DNA of 64,000 nt from RH-AL1 sp964235705 (lineage in GTDB: Bacteria > Pseudomonadota > Alphaproteobacteria > Rhizobiales > Beijerinckiaceae): NCBI GenBank assembly GCA_964235705.1, contig CAXSDP010000008.1, positions 1 to 64,000 on the forward strand. The letters are read 5' to 3'. The position numbers and the translations under genes were made by a program. Shown here piece by piece: positions 1 to 7,871 of the stretch. Each line of letters opens with the position of its first letter. Positions within the stretch are counted from its first letter, which is position 1. A model generated the notes under the pieces. It searched no databases. It was not told where the DNA came from and worked only from the letters and a program-made list of their open reading frames with translations.

Positions 1-1
1 G

Positions 2-787
2 CGCTGGCGAACCCTGCCGCCGACCCCGCCGCCGGTCGCCGGCGCCGTGCGCGGCGTCGCCGACGTCAATGGCATCAGGCTCGCCTACGCCACGATCGGC
101 GCGAGCGAGGGCGACGCCCCGCCGGTGGTGCTGCTGCACGGCGGGCTCGCCAACTCGGATTACTGGGGCCACCAGGTCGACGCGTTGAAGGCGCACCATC
201 GGGTGATCCTGGTCGACAGCCGGGGCCACGGGCGCTCCACCCGCGACGCGCGGCCGTTCGGCTACGACCTGATGGCCGACGACGTGGTGGCGCTGCTCGA
301 CGCGCTGCACGTCCCGCGCGCCGACATCGTGGGCTGGAGCGACGGCGGCATCCTCGGCCTCGACCTCGCGATGCGCCACCCCGCGCGGGTGCGCCGCGTG
401 TTCGCCTTCGCCGCCAACAGCGTCACCACGGGGGTGAAGCCGGATGTGGAGCACGACCCGACCTTCGCCCGCTTCATCGCCCGCGCGGGGGACGAATACG
501 CCCGCCTGTCACCCACGCCGGGCGAGTACGACGCCTTCGTCGCACAGATCGGCCACATGTGGGACAGCCAGCCCAACTGGAGCGACGCCGACCTGGCCAA
601 GATCACCGCGCCGGTGGAAATCGCCGACGGCGACCACGACGAGGCGATCTTCCGCGCCCACACCGAGTACCTGGCGGCGACGATCCCCGGCGCCGGCCTG
701 CTCATCCTGCCCGACACCAGCCACTTCGCCTTCCTGCAGGACCCGGCGCTGTTCGACGCGGCGATGCTGGATTTCCTCGATCGGTGA
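2..787 (+). CDS. alpha/beta hydrolase, 5' end outside window
   Basis: Alpha/beta-hydrolase-fold enzyme, substrate unknown. The frame is open back to base 2, so the true start lies to the left; a GTG at 47 is the first internal candidate, but a Pro/Ala-rich stretch before it looks like the tail of a secretion signal or linker. Visible family marks are the oxyanion HGG after VVLLHGG, the nucleophile elbow GWSDGG, an acid in DGDHDEAI and the catalytic His in DTSHFAF near the C-terminus. This arrangement is known from BioH/3-oxoadipate-enol-lactonase-like hydrolases. It is convergent with the minus-strand TadG gene, 23 bp away. Family is secure, reaction is not. Confidence 0.85.
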   Translation, partial: RWRTLPPTPPPVAGAVRGVADVNGIRLAYATIGASEGDAPPVVLLHGGLANSDYWGHQVDALKAHHRVILVDSRGHGRSTRDARPFGYDLMADDVVALLDALHVPRADIVGWSDGGILGLDLAMRHPARVRRVFAFAANSVTTGVKPDVEHDPTFARFIARAGDEYARLSPTPGEYDAFVAQIGHMWDSQPNWSDADLAKITAPVEIADGDHDEAIFRAHTEYLAATIPGAGLLILPDTSHFAFLQDPALFDAAMLDFLDR

Positions 788-810
788 CGGGGCGATGCGC
801 GCCCACGGCC

Positions 811-2181
811 TCACTGGGTCAAATGGGCGGAGGCGACGGCCTTGGAGAACAACGCCTGCATCGCGGCGTTGATGTCACCGCCCGTGTCGACCTGGAAGAA
901 CAGGCCCGTGGAGGCGCAAGCGTTCAGCGTGGTTCCTATCGTCGGCTGGTACGGCTCAACGCGCGAATTATAGAAGCCGTTGTTCGGGAGCGGGTTGTAG
1001 GTCGTGTAGAGGATGGCGATGCGAACGCCGCGGTTCTTCAGGGGGGTGCACCAGTCATTCTGGAAACCCATCGGCGCCACGGTTCGGCCGTTGCTGTCCG
1101 TGTACGTCGTGCTGCCCTTGTTCGGGTAGGCCTCGTCGGCCACGCCGTCCGTCACGATGAAGAGGATCTCCTTCGGCGTGTCACCCGCCGCCTTCGTCCC
1201 GGTACCCGGATTGGGGATGTAGGGCGTGTAGGCCATCGCGACGTCCCACGACGAGTCCTCGTCATTGTTGTTGTTGCCCGGTGTCAGGTTCCCGTTGTCG
1301 TCGGCCACCACCAGCATGTTGATCTTGGACGTGGCGTCGCTGTAGGCGTTCGATGTCTGTCCGGACTGCGCGAGGGTGAGGTTGGCCGTCAGGTTCGTGA
1401 TGGTGGTGAAGGCCGCGTCGAACGTGTAGGTCGCGACCCGGTAAACCGCCTTGTTGACCGCCTCGGTGGAGGCCGCCGTGCTGATCAGGTTGGCCGCGGC
1501 CTGCTGGACCAAGTCCATGCGCAGGGTCACGGCGAGTTGCCTCGCCAGGGCGTAATTGTCCTCCCCGTTCGGGTTGCCCTTGACGTCGCCGGCGGTCGGG
1601 TTGGATTCGTGGCACGCGAAGGCGCAGCCGAGCCCCCCGTTCTGCTGCGTCGTATGGGATACCATCGTGTTGATGCCGTCCTGGCTCGACGGGATGCCCA
1701 TGGATGGCGACGTGTCGATCAGCAGGTAGAAATCGATGTTGGGCGCGTTGGTGTTGGACGCCTTCGACGTTCCGCCGATCCCCATGGTGGCCATGCGAAG
1801 CAGGCCCGAGAAGGCGTTGTTCGAGGTCGCCGTGTACGTGACCGTCGTGTTCCGGGTCGTCGAGGACGAGGTCACCGTGTCCGTGACGCTCACGACGAGG
1901 TTCGATGCATTGTAGTTGACGCCAACGACGCCGGCGACCTGCGCGTTGAACATGTTCTGCGCGATCACCTGCGCCGCGCCGGACGTCATCGCCATCGCCG
2001 CCGGCGTCGTCGTCGACAGGGCCGCCGCGTCCGAGATGGCGTTGATGGCGCTCTGCCGGCGACCGGCGAGCGTGTAGTCCACGCCCATCCCCACGCAGCT
2101 CAGGATGGGAAGCGAGGTGAGGGCGAAGATCACGGCGACGTTGCCCCGATCGTTCTTCCGCAGGCGATGGAGGAGGTTCAT
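811..2181 (-). CDS. TadG-like pilus-associated protein with vWA domain
   Basis: Last gene of a three-gene Tad pseudopilin operon. The N-terminus (basic patch, then NDRGNVAVIFAL and a single hydrophobic helix) is the Tad/TadE-type membrane anchor; the rest is a von Willebrand A domain with the metal-binding DTSPSMG motif near residue 155 and a Ser/Thr/Asn-rich exported region. TadG-family proteins are secreted or membrane-held companions of Flp pili. I chose the ATG at 2181 because it puts the basic patch ten residues in; a GTG at 2223 and an ATG at 2214 in the same frame are alternatives. 456 residues. It starts about 90 bp after the second TadE gene. No tadA/B/C or flp gene is in the window. 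Confidence 0.85.
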   Translation of the reverse strand: MNLLHRLRKNDRGNVAVIFALTSLPILSCVGMGVDYTLAGRRQSAINAISDAAALSTTTPAAMAMTSGAAQVIAQNMFNAQVAGVVGVNYNASNLVVSVTDTVTSSSTTRNTTVTYTATSNNAFSGLLRMATMGIGGTSKASNTNAPNIDFYLLIDTSPSMGIPSSQDGINTMVSHTTQQNGGLGCAFACHESNPTAGDVKGNPNGEDNYALARQLAVTLRMDLVQQAAANLISTAASTEAVNKAVYRVATYTFDAAFTTITNLTANLTLAQSGQTSNAYSDATSKINMLVVADDNGNLTPGNNNNDEDSSWDVAMAYTPYIPNPGTGTKAAGDTPKEILFIVTDGVADEAYPNKGSTTYTDSNGRTVAPMGFQNDWCTPLKNRGVRIAILYTTYNPLPNNGFYNSRVEPYQPTIGTTLNACASTGLFFQVDTGGDINAAMQALFSKAVASAHLTQ

Positions 2182-2272
2182 CACGGCTGTTCTCGATTGC
2201 GTTGATCGACCCATGAAGCGCACGGTACGGGCGCGGTGATCGGGTGAAATCCTTGGATCTGGATGGGGTCCG

Positions 2273-2842
2273 TCAACCGGTGTAGGGGATCGACTGAACT
2301 TGACGGGGCGACATGTAGAGTTGGCCGGTCATGACGATGGGGCCGGTCAATTTATAGGCAACGGCGGGTGTGAAGCTGTAGGAAACGTTGCTGAGGACGA
2401 CCGAGGCGTTCGGCTGGCAAATGTTGGCGGGTAGCAGCACGATGGCGCCCACCTTGAGCGGCGTTCCGTTCAGGGCTTGGCTCCAGGTCACGGTCGCCAC
2501 CCCGGCGACGGACACCTGGAATTCGGTGAGCACGATCGACAGGCTCGTCGTGGGATAGGGCGCCATGACCTGCGCGGAGGCGTTGAGCACGGTCGAGACG
2601 TCGCTCGCGGCCATCGATGAATATTGCGTCGTCAGGTCGGCGACCGTCCGGGTCGTGAGCGTCACCTTGCGGTAGGCGCCGACCGCCTGCACCGTCTCGT
2701 AGCCACCGAGGTAGATGGTGAGGAGGGTTGGTAGGATCAGCGCGAACTCCGCGGCGGACGCACCTTCGCTCGCCGAGCGGAACCTTCGGGCCAGCGACGC
2801 GAGACGGCCTGAAGGAATGGGAGGAGCCATGTCGGTCTTCAT
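2273..2842 (-). CDS. TadE-family pseudopilin
   Basis: 189-residue TadE-like minor pseudopilin. A cytoplasmic basic leader ends in SEGASAAEFALILPTLL, the processing-site region with the conserved Glu of TadE/TadF prepilins, followed by one membrane helix and a beta-rich exterior. TadE proteins are cleaved by the TadV prepilin peptidase and help assemble Flp pili. Its ATG overlaps the TGA of the upstream TadE gene (ATGA at 2839-2842), so the two are probably translationally coupled. The frame is open further upstream, but that extension is only a shadow of the preceding gene. Confidence 0.85.
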   Translation of the reverse strand: MKTDMAPPIPSGRLASLARRFRSASEGASAAEFALILPTLLTIYLGGYETVQAVGAYRKVTLTTRTVADLTTQYSSMAASDVSTVLNASAQVMAPYPTTSLSIVLTEFQVSVAGVATVTWSQALNGTPLKVGAIVLLPANICQPNASVVLSNVSYSFTPAVAYKLTGPIVMTGQLYMSPRQVQSIPYTG

Positions 2843-3369
2843 TGGTAGGGCTCGTTCTTGAAGACGGCCGTCGCCATGCTCAGGTGCTTGCCGCCCGCGG
2901 CGTTCGCCAAGGTGAAGTTCAACGGGCCACCGACGACGGGAAGCAGGTACAACACCCGGAGCACCACGATGTCGCCGGGTCCACCGATGTTGAAGTTCCA
3001 CTGATTGGAGACGGTGCCGTTGGCGTTGTACGTCAGTGTCGGCGTCGACGTGTTCGCACCCGAGAAGCCCGAGTAGACTTGCGCGTCGACCATCAAGTTC
3101 GCGCAATTCAAGATGGACGGGAGCTTGGAGCATACCGTCGCCAGGAATTGTTGCTGTGTTTGCGCCTGACCCTGCACCGTTCCGGTCAAGACAAGGCGAG
3201 CCGACTTCTCGGTCGCGATTTCGAGGGCACTGTCGGAAACGTAGGCTATGCCCGTTTGAAGCGCGGCGATGATCAGGGCCAAGAACGGGGCCGCGACGAG
3301 CGCGAACTCCACGGCGGTCGCCCCGCTTCGGTCGCGTTGGAAGTTTCGTCGAACGTCTCCCATGCCCAT
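2839..3369 (-). CDS. TadE-family pseudopilin
   Basis: 176-residue TadE-like protein, first gene of the operon. The N-terminal RDRSGATAVEFALVAAPFL is a classic TadE prepilin signal (Gly/Ala before the invariant Glu, then a hydrophobic helix). The exported part carries two Cys (residues near 81 and 89) that could form a disulphide. It overlaps the following tadE by four bases. The presence of two TadE-like genes plus TadG without the ATPase/secretin genes suggests a satellite Tad gene set working with a pilus machine encoded elsewhere. Confidence 0.87.
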   Translation of the reverse strand: MGMGDVRRNFQRDRSGATAVEFALVAAPFLALIIAALQTGIAYVSDSALEIATEKSARLVLTGTVQGQAQTQQQFLATVCSKLPSILNCANLMVDAQVYSGFSGANTSTPTLTYNANGTVSNQWNFNIGGPGDIVVLRVLYLLPVVGGPLNFTLANAAGGKHLSMATAVFKNEPYQ

Positions 3370-3653
3370 GGCGCTCTCGAAGGTCTTGATCCGTCAAGCT
3401 GTCAACTGCGCACGCGGGACTTAACGTTGGGTGACTATTGTCATTCAAGAATTCTGTAGGGTGTCGGTTGGTTTATGTTTCATTGCCATTGATCATGATA
3501 TTGACCTGATCTCGCGATCACCCGGCGCAGGCCATGCGGCACGCGACAGCGGCAGGCGGAACGCCGCGCCCGTGAGGCGCTCGGCGCGACGATGTGGGCG
3601 AGTTGGCCCACCCGCGCCGGCCAGCCCCCACCGCCGTCTCGTCGCGCCGGCGG
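3370..3653. promoter_or_regulatory. intergenic region with A/T-rich patch upstream of the Tad operon
   Basis: No gene is supported here. Bases about 3422-3515 are strikingly A/T-rich compared with everything around them. On the minus strand a TTGAAT hexamer followed 18 bases later by TTAAGT is a plausible but weak sigma-70 promoter for the Tad operon, which begins at 3369. The remainder is G/C-rich and forms the 3' flank of the LTXXQ gene. Confidence 0.3.
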
Positions 3654-4319
3654 CTAGCCGCGATCGTCATCCATGCCGCGCCCATCCATGCCGCGCCCGT
3701 CCATGCCATGCTCCCGCATGCCATGCTCCCGCATCCCGTGGTCCCGCATCCCGTGGCCACCATGCCCGCCGAACATCATCCGCCGGGGCATGATGCGGTG
3801 GAGGAGTTCGGGCACCCGCTCCTTCTGCTCGGGCGTCAGCGCGGCGAACAGCGGCGCCGCCGCGTCCGCCAGCGTCCCCATGGCCTGGCCCCGGGCGACG
3901 ATCCGGGCGGCGCGCGCCTTCAAGCGTGCCACCGGGTCGGCGAAGCCGCGGTCCCCGCCGTCCCGGCGCATCCCGCCGCGCGTGGCGGCGAGGTCGCGCA
4001 GCGCCGCCTCGACCGGCGGCCACAAGCCCTGCTGGGCGGGGCTCAGCAGCAGCCCGGCGTGCAGCGCGGCGATGCCGGCCTCGACGAAGGCGCGACGGTC
4101 GTCGCGGTGCCGCGACCCGTCCCCCGCGGCGGCGTCGGGCTGGGCCCCCTGGACCGGCACCGTCAAGGGCGCGGGCGGGGTCGCGGGCGGGGGCGCCGCC
4201 TGCGCCACCTCCACCGGCGCCGCCGACGCGGGCAGGGGGAGGATGACGGCCACGGGCAAGCCGAGCAGCAGCGTGGCGGAACCGAGCAGCCGGATCGCGG
4301 CGTGTGGGCGTGACGTCAT
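3654..4319 (-). CDS. LTXXQ/Spy-like periplasmic protein with His/Met-rich tail
   Basis: 221-residue exported protein of the LTXXQ (Spy/CpxP) type. A signal peptide (LLGSATLLLGLPVAVILPLPASAA) is followed by a Pro/Ala linker and a helical core containing two LTxxQ-like segments, LLSPAQQGLW and ALTPEQKERV. Spy/CpxP proteins are periplasmic chaperones or metal-stress sensors. The tail (last about 40 residues) is a repeat of HGM(R/D) units rich in His, Met and Asp, suggesting metal binding. AGGAG six to seven bases before the ATG supports the start at 4319. It stands alone, next to a small secreted protein and a metal-type PadR regulator, which fits a metal-stress context by inference. Confidence 0.8.
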   Translation of the reverse strand: MTSRPHAAIRLLGSATLLLGLPVAVILPLPASAAPVEVAQAAPPPATPPAPLTVPVQGAQPDAAAGDGSRHRDDRRAFVEAGIAALHAGLLLSPAQQGLWPPVEAALRDLAATRGGMRRDGGDRGFADPVARLKARAARIVARGQAMGTLADAAAPLFAALTPEQKERVPELLHRIMPRRMMFGGHGGHGMRDHGMREHGMREHGMDGRGMDGRGMDDDRG

Positions 4320-4486
4320 CGGGAACTCCTGTCGGACCGGCGGGCGGCCCTTCCGGCGCGCCGTCATTGGCACGCCGGCATGGGGAGTCCGACGCGCCGG
4401 CGCCCGCCGTCCTACGCTCACGATCGGGTGATGGACGCGCGGGGTCGCGCCCGCCGTGTGCCCGGACGCCGCCCGGACGCGGCCGC

Positions 4487-4939
4487 TCAGTGCCGCCGCC
4501 CGCCGCCGCCGCCCTGCCGCTTGCCGCCGCTCCCCTTGGCGCTGGGATGGTCGTCGACCAGCGCCGCCGCCATCCAGTAGCAGGACAGGTCGCCGGTCAG
4601 CCGGACGCAGGCGAGCGGCGGCCGGCGCTCGTCGACGTCGATCGTGATGCCCTTGGCGAAGTCCATGCAGGCGCCCGACGTCACCAGCGCCCGCGCCGCG
4701 TCGTGGCCGGGCGTGGCGGCGAGCTTCGTCGCGTCGTCCGCGCTCCGGCACCCGACCGCCGCCGTCCTGAGGGCTTCGGCATGGGCCGGGCGCGCCGAGA
4801 CGAGCAAGGAAAGGCCGGACAAGGGAAGGCCGGCCAGGACGAGGCCGGGCGGGAGGAGGGCGGCGCACGCCAGCATGCGGAGGGTGGTGGCGCCGGGGAT
4901 GGTGGCGCCGGGGATGTGAAGCGGGGCCGGGAGCCTCAT
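4487..4939 (-). CDS. small secreted hypothetical protein
   Basis: 150-residue protein I do not recognise. After a long hydrophobic N-terminus ending ARPAHA (likely signal peptidase site) comes a compact region with four Cys (CRSADDATK, GACMDF, LACVRL, LSCYWM) that could form two disulphides in the periplasm, then a Gly/His/Arg-rich tail. The N-terminus contains a GATIPGAT duplication encoded by a 15-bp repeat, so the start could instead be the Met at residue 22 (4876), which would give a more ordinary signal peptide. Likely real because of the signal peptide and Cys pattern; function unknown. Confidence 0.6.
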   Translation of the reverse strand: MRLPAPLHIPGATIPGATTLRMLACAALLPPGLVLAGLPLSGLSLLVSARPAHAEALRTAAVGCRSADDATKLAATPGHDAARALVTSGACMDFAKGITIDVDERRPPLACVRLTGDLSCYWMAAALVDDHPSAKGSGGKRQGGGGGRRH

Positions 4940-5020
4940 GGATGGTGCTTCCCCTGGGAGCGGGTTGGGACGACCACCGTCCTAGACGGCGGCGGCGGGC
5001 GGCGACAATCACGGTGTCGT

Positions 5021-5085
5021 GGCACGGTCCCGTGGCACGATCCCTTGGCACGATCCCTTGGCACGGTCCCGTGGCACGATCCCTT
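5021..5085. repeat. 13-bp tandem repeat, five units
   Basis: Five consecutive 13-bp units, each GGCACG(G/A)TCCC(G/T)T, in the order A-B-B-A-B where A is GGCACGGTCCCGT and B is GGCACGATCCCTT. The array lies between the secreted-protein gene and the PadR gene, about 43 bp upstream of the PadR operator palindrome. The unit length is not a multiple of three and no gene covers it. Confidence 0.9.
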
Positions 5086-5127
5086 GGCGGAGCCGATGAT
5101 CGCGCCTTGACGCCGAACCATCGCCAG

Positions 5128-5145
5128 ACATATCGTGAGATATGT
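5128..5145. promoter_or_regulatory. palindromic operator at the padR start codon
   Basis: Perfect inverted repeat with 7-bp arms, ACATATC and GATATGT, separated by GTGA. The right arm contains the ATG start codon of the PadR gene, so a bound repressor would block both transcription and translation. A/T-rich dyads of this kind are typical PadR-family operators. This is the best candidate for an autoregulatory site. No second copy is visible directly upstream of the reductase gene at 6292. Confidence 0.65.
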
Positions 5146-5774
5146 TCAACGATCATCATCGCCCATCCTCCCACGCGTGGCGGGCCGCCCTCCACGCCAT
5201 CGGCCGGGGCGGTCGGCACGGCCACCCGGGTCACGGCGTCAAGCCACCCGGCTTCCCGAACGGCTTCGGGGGCGGGATGCCGGGCGGCCGCCGCTTCTCC
5301 GCCGCCGACATCCAGCTCGTCATCCTGGCCCTGCTGGAGCGGGGGGCGGCGCACGGCTACGAGCTGATCCGCGTGCTGGAGGAGCGGTCCGGCGGCTTCT
5401 ACGCGCCGAGCCCCGGCGTCATCTACCCCGCGCTGACCTTCCTCGACGAGGTCGGCCGCGTCACCGTCGAGCCGGACGGCAACCGCAAGCGCTACCACCT
5501 GACCGACGAGGGCCGCGCCCACCTCGAGGCCCACCGCGCCGCCGCCACCGCGATGCTCGACGCGCTCGGCCGCGTCGGCGCCCGCATGGAGGGCGTGAGG
5601 GAAGCCTTCGCCGGGCTCGACGCCTTCGATCCCGCCGCCGCCGACGCGCTGCACCGGGCGCGCCACGCCCTCAAGCACGCGCTGATGCGCACGCGGGACT
5701 GCGCGCCGGCGGAAGCGCGCCGCATCAGTGCCATCCTCGACCGCGCCACGGCGGAGATCGAGGGTCGGCCGTGA
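5142..5774 (+). CDS. yqjI: PadR-family regulator of the YqjI type
   Basis: 210-residue PadR-type winged-helix repressor. Residues 1-45 are rich in His and Gly (nine His), resembling the metal-binding head of E. coli YqjI, a Ni-responsive repressor of the ferric-siderophore reductase gene yqjH. The winged helix follows: AADIQLVILALLERG, HGYELIRVLEER and the signature SPGVIYPALTFLDE. A helical C-terminal dimerisation region completes it. The next plus-strand gene (6292) is a YqjH-like reductase, matching the E. coli pair, although about 500 bp of repeats intervene. The start at 5142 is favoured because it keeps the His-rich head. Assignment by domain content and context; metal specificity is inferred. 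Confidence 0.8.
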   Translation: MFNDHHRPSSHAWRAALHAIGRGGRHGHPGHGVKPPGFPNGFGGGMPGGRRFSAADIQLVILALLERGAAHGYELIRVLEERSGGFYAPSPGVIYPALTFLDEVGRVTVEPDGNRKRYHLTDEGRAHLEAHRAAATAMLDALGRVGARMEGVREAFAGLDAFDPAAADALHRARHALKHALMRTRDCAPAEARRISAILDRATAEIEGRP

Positions 5775-5830
5775 GCCGCCAGCCGGGGCGACCGGGTGAC
5801 GATCCGTCCGACGGACCACCTCGACACCCC

Positions 5831-6208
5831 CATGGTGAGGAGCGCGAAGCGCGTCTCGAACCCCTCATGGTGAGGAGCGCGAAGCGCGTCNNNNNNNNNN
5901 NNNNNNNNNNNNNNNNNNNNNNNNNNNNNNNNNNNNNNNNNNNNNNNNNNNNNNNNNNNNNNNNNNNNNNNNNNNNNNNNNNNNNNNNNNCGCGAAGCGC
6001 GTCTCGAACCCCTCATGGTGAGGAGCGCGAAGCGCGTCTCGAACCCTTCATGATGAGGAGCGCGAAGCGCGTCTCGAACCCCTCATGGTGAGGAGCGCGA
6101 AGCGCGTCTCGAACCACGAGGGCTCCCGACGGCACCGTGACGGGACCGCCGCGCCCTGGATCGAGGACGCTGGTTCGAGACGGCCTTCCAGGCCTCTTCA
6201 CCATGAGG
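5831..6208. repeat. cluster of 35-bp palindromic repeats with inverted terminal copy
   Basis: Tandem 35-bp units, CATGGTGAGGAG then a GCGC-GAA-GCGC hairpin then GTCTCGAACCCCT. Units begin at 5831 and 5866; after the gap, a partial unit ends at 6013 and complete units begin at 6014, 6049 and 6084. An inverted diverged copy (GGTTCGAGAC to CACCATGAGG) ends the cluster at 6208. The 100-N gap lies inside the array, so the true copy number is unknown. The whole 5775-6291 stretch carries no gene. Confidence 0.9.
5891..5990. other. assembly gap (100 N)
   Basis: Exactly 100 N inside the 35-bp repeat array. The round number indicates a gap of unknown size rather than a measured one. Any translation through it is meaningless. 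Confidence 0.98.
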
Positions 6209-6291
6209 CCACTGGGACGGCGAGCATCTAAGATCGTCGACCCGACTTCCGCCCGAGCGCCGCGAGCCACCCACCCCCACCCGAGACCGCC

Positions 6292-7074
6292 ATGGACATC
6301 GAGACACACGCCCCGCGTCACGCCGTCACCCGCGTGCGCCGCGACATCCGCCGCCGCACGCTCACCGTCACCGCCGTGGAGCGGGTGACGCCCGGCATGG
6401 CCCGCGTCCACTTCGCCTCGCCGGACCTCCACGATTTCGCCAGCCCGTCGGCGGACGACCACGTGAAGCTGATCTTCCCCGTTCCCGGCGGCGACGCGCT
6501 CATGCGCGACTACACGCCCCGCCGCTTCGATCCCGCCGCCGGCACGCTCGCGCTCGACTTCGCCCTGCACGGGGCCGGCGGGGATGGCCCCGCCCACGAT
6601 CCCGGCCCGGCGACCGCGTGGGCGCTGCGCGCCCGCCCCGGCGACACGTTGAAGGTGGCCGGCCCGCGCGGCTCGCTGCTCGTCCCCGACGATTTCGACT
6701 GGGTGCTGCTGGTCGGCGACGAGACCGCGCTGCCGGCGATCGGTCGCCGCGTCGAGGCGCTGCGGCCTGGCGTCCCCGTCACCACGGTGGTGGTGGTGGA
6801 CGGCGAGGCCGAGCGGCAGGTGTTCGCGACGCGGGCGGACTGGACGCCCGTGTGGGTCGTGCGCCGGGACCAGGGTGCCGACGACGCCGCCCTGCTGCTC
6901 GCCGCGCTGGCCGCCCACGCCCGCCCGCCCGGCGAGGGCTACGTGTGGATCGCCGCCGAGGCGCGGGTGGCGCGCGCGGTGCGCGCCCACGTGACCGACG
7001 TGTGGGGCCACCCGGCCGAGTGGATGCGCTCGTCCGGCTACTGGGTGCGCGGCGAGCCCGGCGCGCACGAGTAG
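6292..7074 (+). CDS. yqjH: siderophore-interacting protein (YqjH-like ferric reductase)
   Basis: 260-residue FAD/NAD(P)H-dependent ferric-siderophore reductase of the SIP family; it would release iron from imported siderophores in the cytoplasm. Landmarks: an N-terminal beta-barrel FAD domain with RDYTPRRFD (flavin-binding RxYTxR), then HGAGGDGPAH, GDTLKVAGPRGS, and the NAD(P)-binding GDETALPAIGRR segment, ending in the SIP C-terminal helix with SGYWVRG. E. coli yqjH is controlled by the PadR protein YqjI, and a YqjI-like gene precedes this one. ATG at 6292 has only a weak ribosome site. Family is certain; regulation by the upstream gene is inferred. Confidence 0.9.
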   Translation: MDIETHAPRHAVTRVRRDIRRRTLTVTAVERVTPGMARVHFASPDLHDFASPSADDHVKLIFPVPGGDALMRDYTPRRFDPAAGTLALDFALHGAGGDGPAHDPGPATAWALRARPGDTLKVAGPRGSLLVPDDFDWVLLVGDETALPAIGRRVEALRPGVPVTTVVVVDGEAERQVFATRADWTPVWVVRRDQGADDAALLLAALAAHARPPGEGYVWIAAEARVARAVRAHVTDVWGHPAEWMRSSGYWVRGEPGAHE

Positions 7075-7250
7075 GGCCGATCCCATGAGGGTCGCGGCGA
7101 TGGTCGACTACGGCGGGGACGGCGCGGGCGGCCGGGCCGACCCTTACGCCGCCGCCGGCGTGTTCGAGGCGTGGCAGCCGTCGGTGTCATGGTCGGCTAA
7201 GGCGCACCAGGGGCATGAGGGGCCACGCGACGACGGTCACCCCACCATCC

Positions 7251-7367
7251 CCTCATGGTGAGGAGCCGCCACGGGCGGCGTCTCGAACCACGAGGGCGTC
7301 GGGAGGGCGCTGTCATGGGGCCGCCCCCTGGCTCGAGACGACGTGCCAGGCCCCCCCACCATGAGGC
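7251..7367. repeat. palindromic repeat element, inverted pair
   Basis: About 117 bp beginning CCTCATGGTGAGGAG and ending in its degenerate inverse, CCACCATGAGG. The left half carries a GCCGCC-ACGG-GCGGC hairpin then GTCTCGAACCA; the right half is a worn copy (GGCTCGAGACG). It belongs to the same family as 5831-6208 and 13664-13778. Nothing else is seen in the gene-free stretch 7075-7423. Confidence 0.85.
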
Positions 7368-7423
7368 GGCCGGGGCGGGGCCTGGAAACGTCAAGTCATG
7401 GAAGTCCACCCGATCGCCTCGGC

Positions 7424-7870
7424 TCAGGGGCTGTCCACCCGCTTGCTCAGGTGGACCGCCGTGCCGTTGAGGAACGGTTCCTCCCGGTCGATGCCGTAGC
7501 CGAGGCGGGCGTAGAACGCGAGGTTGGCGGCGAAGCCCTTGTTGGTGAGCAGCCTGACGGTCGTGAGCGGGGCGGCGAGCGCTTCGGCGTGGGCGAGCAG
7601 CGTGCGGCCGTGGCCGCGCCCCTGGTGGGCGGGGGCGACCGCCAGGTTGACGACGAACAGGTGGTCCGGGTGCCGGGCCGTCTCGACCAGCGCGGCCAAG
7701 GCCCCGTCGGCGAAGAGCAGGTCGAAACGGTGCGTCCGTAGGGCCGCCTCATAATCCGCCGCCATCGGCAGCGGCTCGCGGCCGATCACCGGGACCCACT
7801 TGGCGTAGGCGGCGCGGGTGAGATGCCGGATCGCCGCCGCGTCCGCCGCCCGCCCCAGTCGGATGTCCAC
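7424..7870 (-). CDS. GNAT-family acetyltransferase, start uncertain at gap
   Basis: 148 residues of a GNAT N-acetyltransferase. The opening VDIRLGRAADAAAIRHL is a typical GNAT beginning, VVNLAVAPAHQGRGHGRTLL contains the acetyl-CoA-binding R/Q-x-x-G-x-G/A loop, and LLTNKGFAANLAFYARLGY is the C-terminal motif B region. It transfers acetyl from acetyl-CoA to an unknown amine. The GTG at 7870 sits one base from the 100-N gap, so the real start may lie in the gap; few residues can be missing because the first beta strand is complete. Confidence 0.8.
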   Translation of the reverse strand: MDIRLGRAADAAAIRHLTRAAYAKWVPVIGREPLPMAADYEAALRTHRFDLLFADGALAALVETARHPDHLFVVNLAVAPAHQGRGHGRTLLAHAEALAAPLTTVRLLTNKGFAANLAFYARLGYGIDREEPFLNGTAVHLSKRVDSP

Positions 7871-7871
7871 G

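Noticed and set aside
559..2205. 548-codon plus-strand frame over the TadG gene
   Set aside because: Shadow of TadG; composition is dominated by Arg/Val/His/Gly and lacks a plausible start or domain.
2273..3448. 391-codon version of the second TadE protein
   Set aside because: The first 200 codons are read out of frame through the other TadE gene; the TadE prepilin signal and ATGA overlap fix the start at 2842.
3431..3793. 120-codon plus-strand frame before the LTXXQ gene
   Set aside because: Half is A/T-rich promoter DNA and half is antisense to the His/Met tail repeats; translation is Ala/His/Arg low complexity.
5021..5085. 13-bp repeats as replication iterons
   Set aside because: No initiator gene or A/T-rich unwinding region nearby; chromosomal context.
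4936..5121. 61-codon minus-strand frame through the 13-bp repeats
   Set aside because: Encodes only the tandem repeat (GTVPRDRAKGSCH type); no independent sign of coding.
5831..6119. possible CRISPR array (regular 35-bp repeats)
   Set aside because: Units abut directly with no unique spacers, and no cas gene is present; these are palindromic intergenic repeats.
7085..7261. 58-codon frame after the siderophore-interacting gene
   Set aside because: It runs into the palindromic repeat and ends there; no ribosome site and no conserved-looking core.
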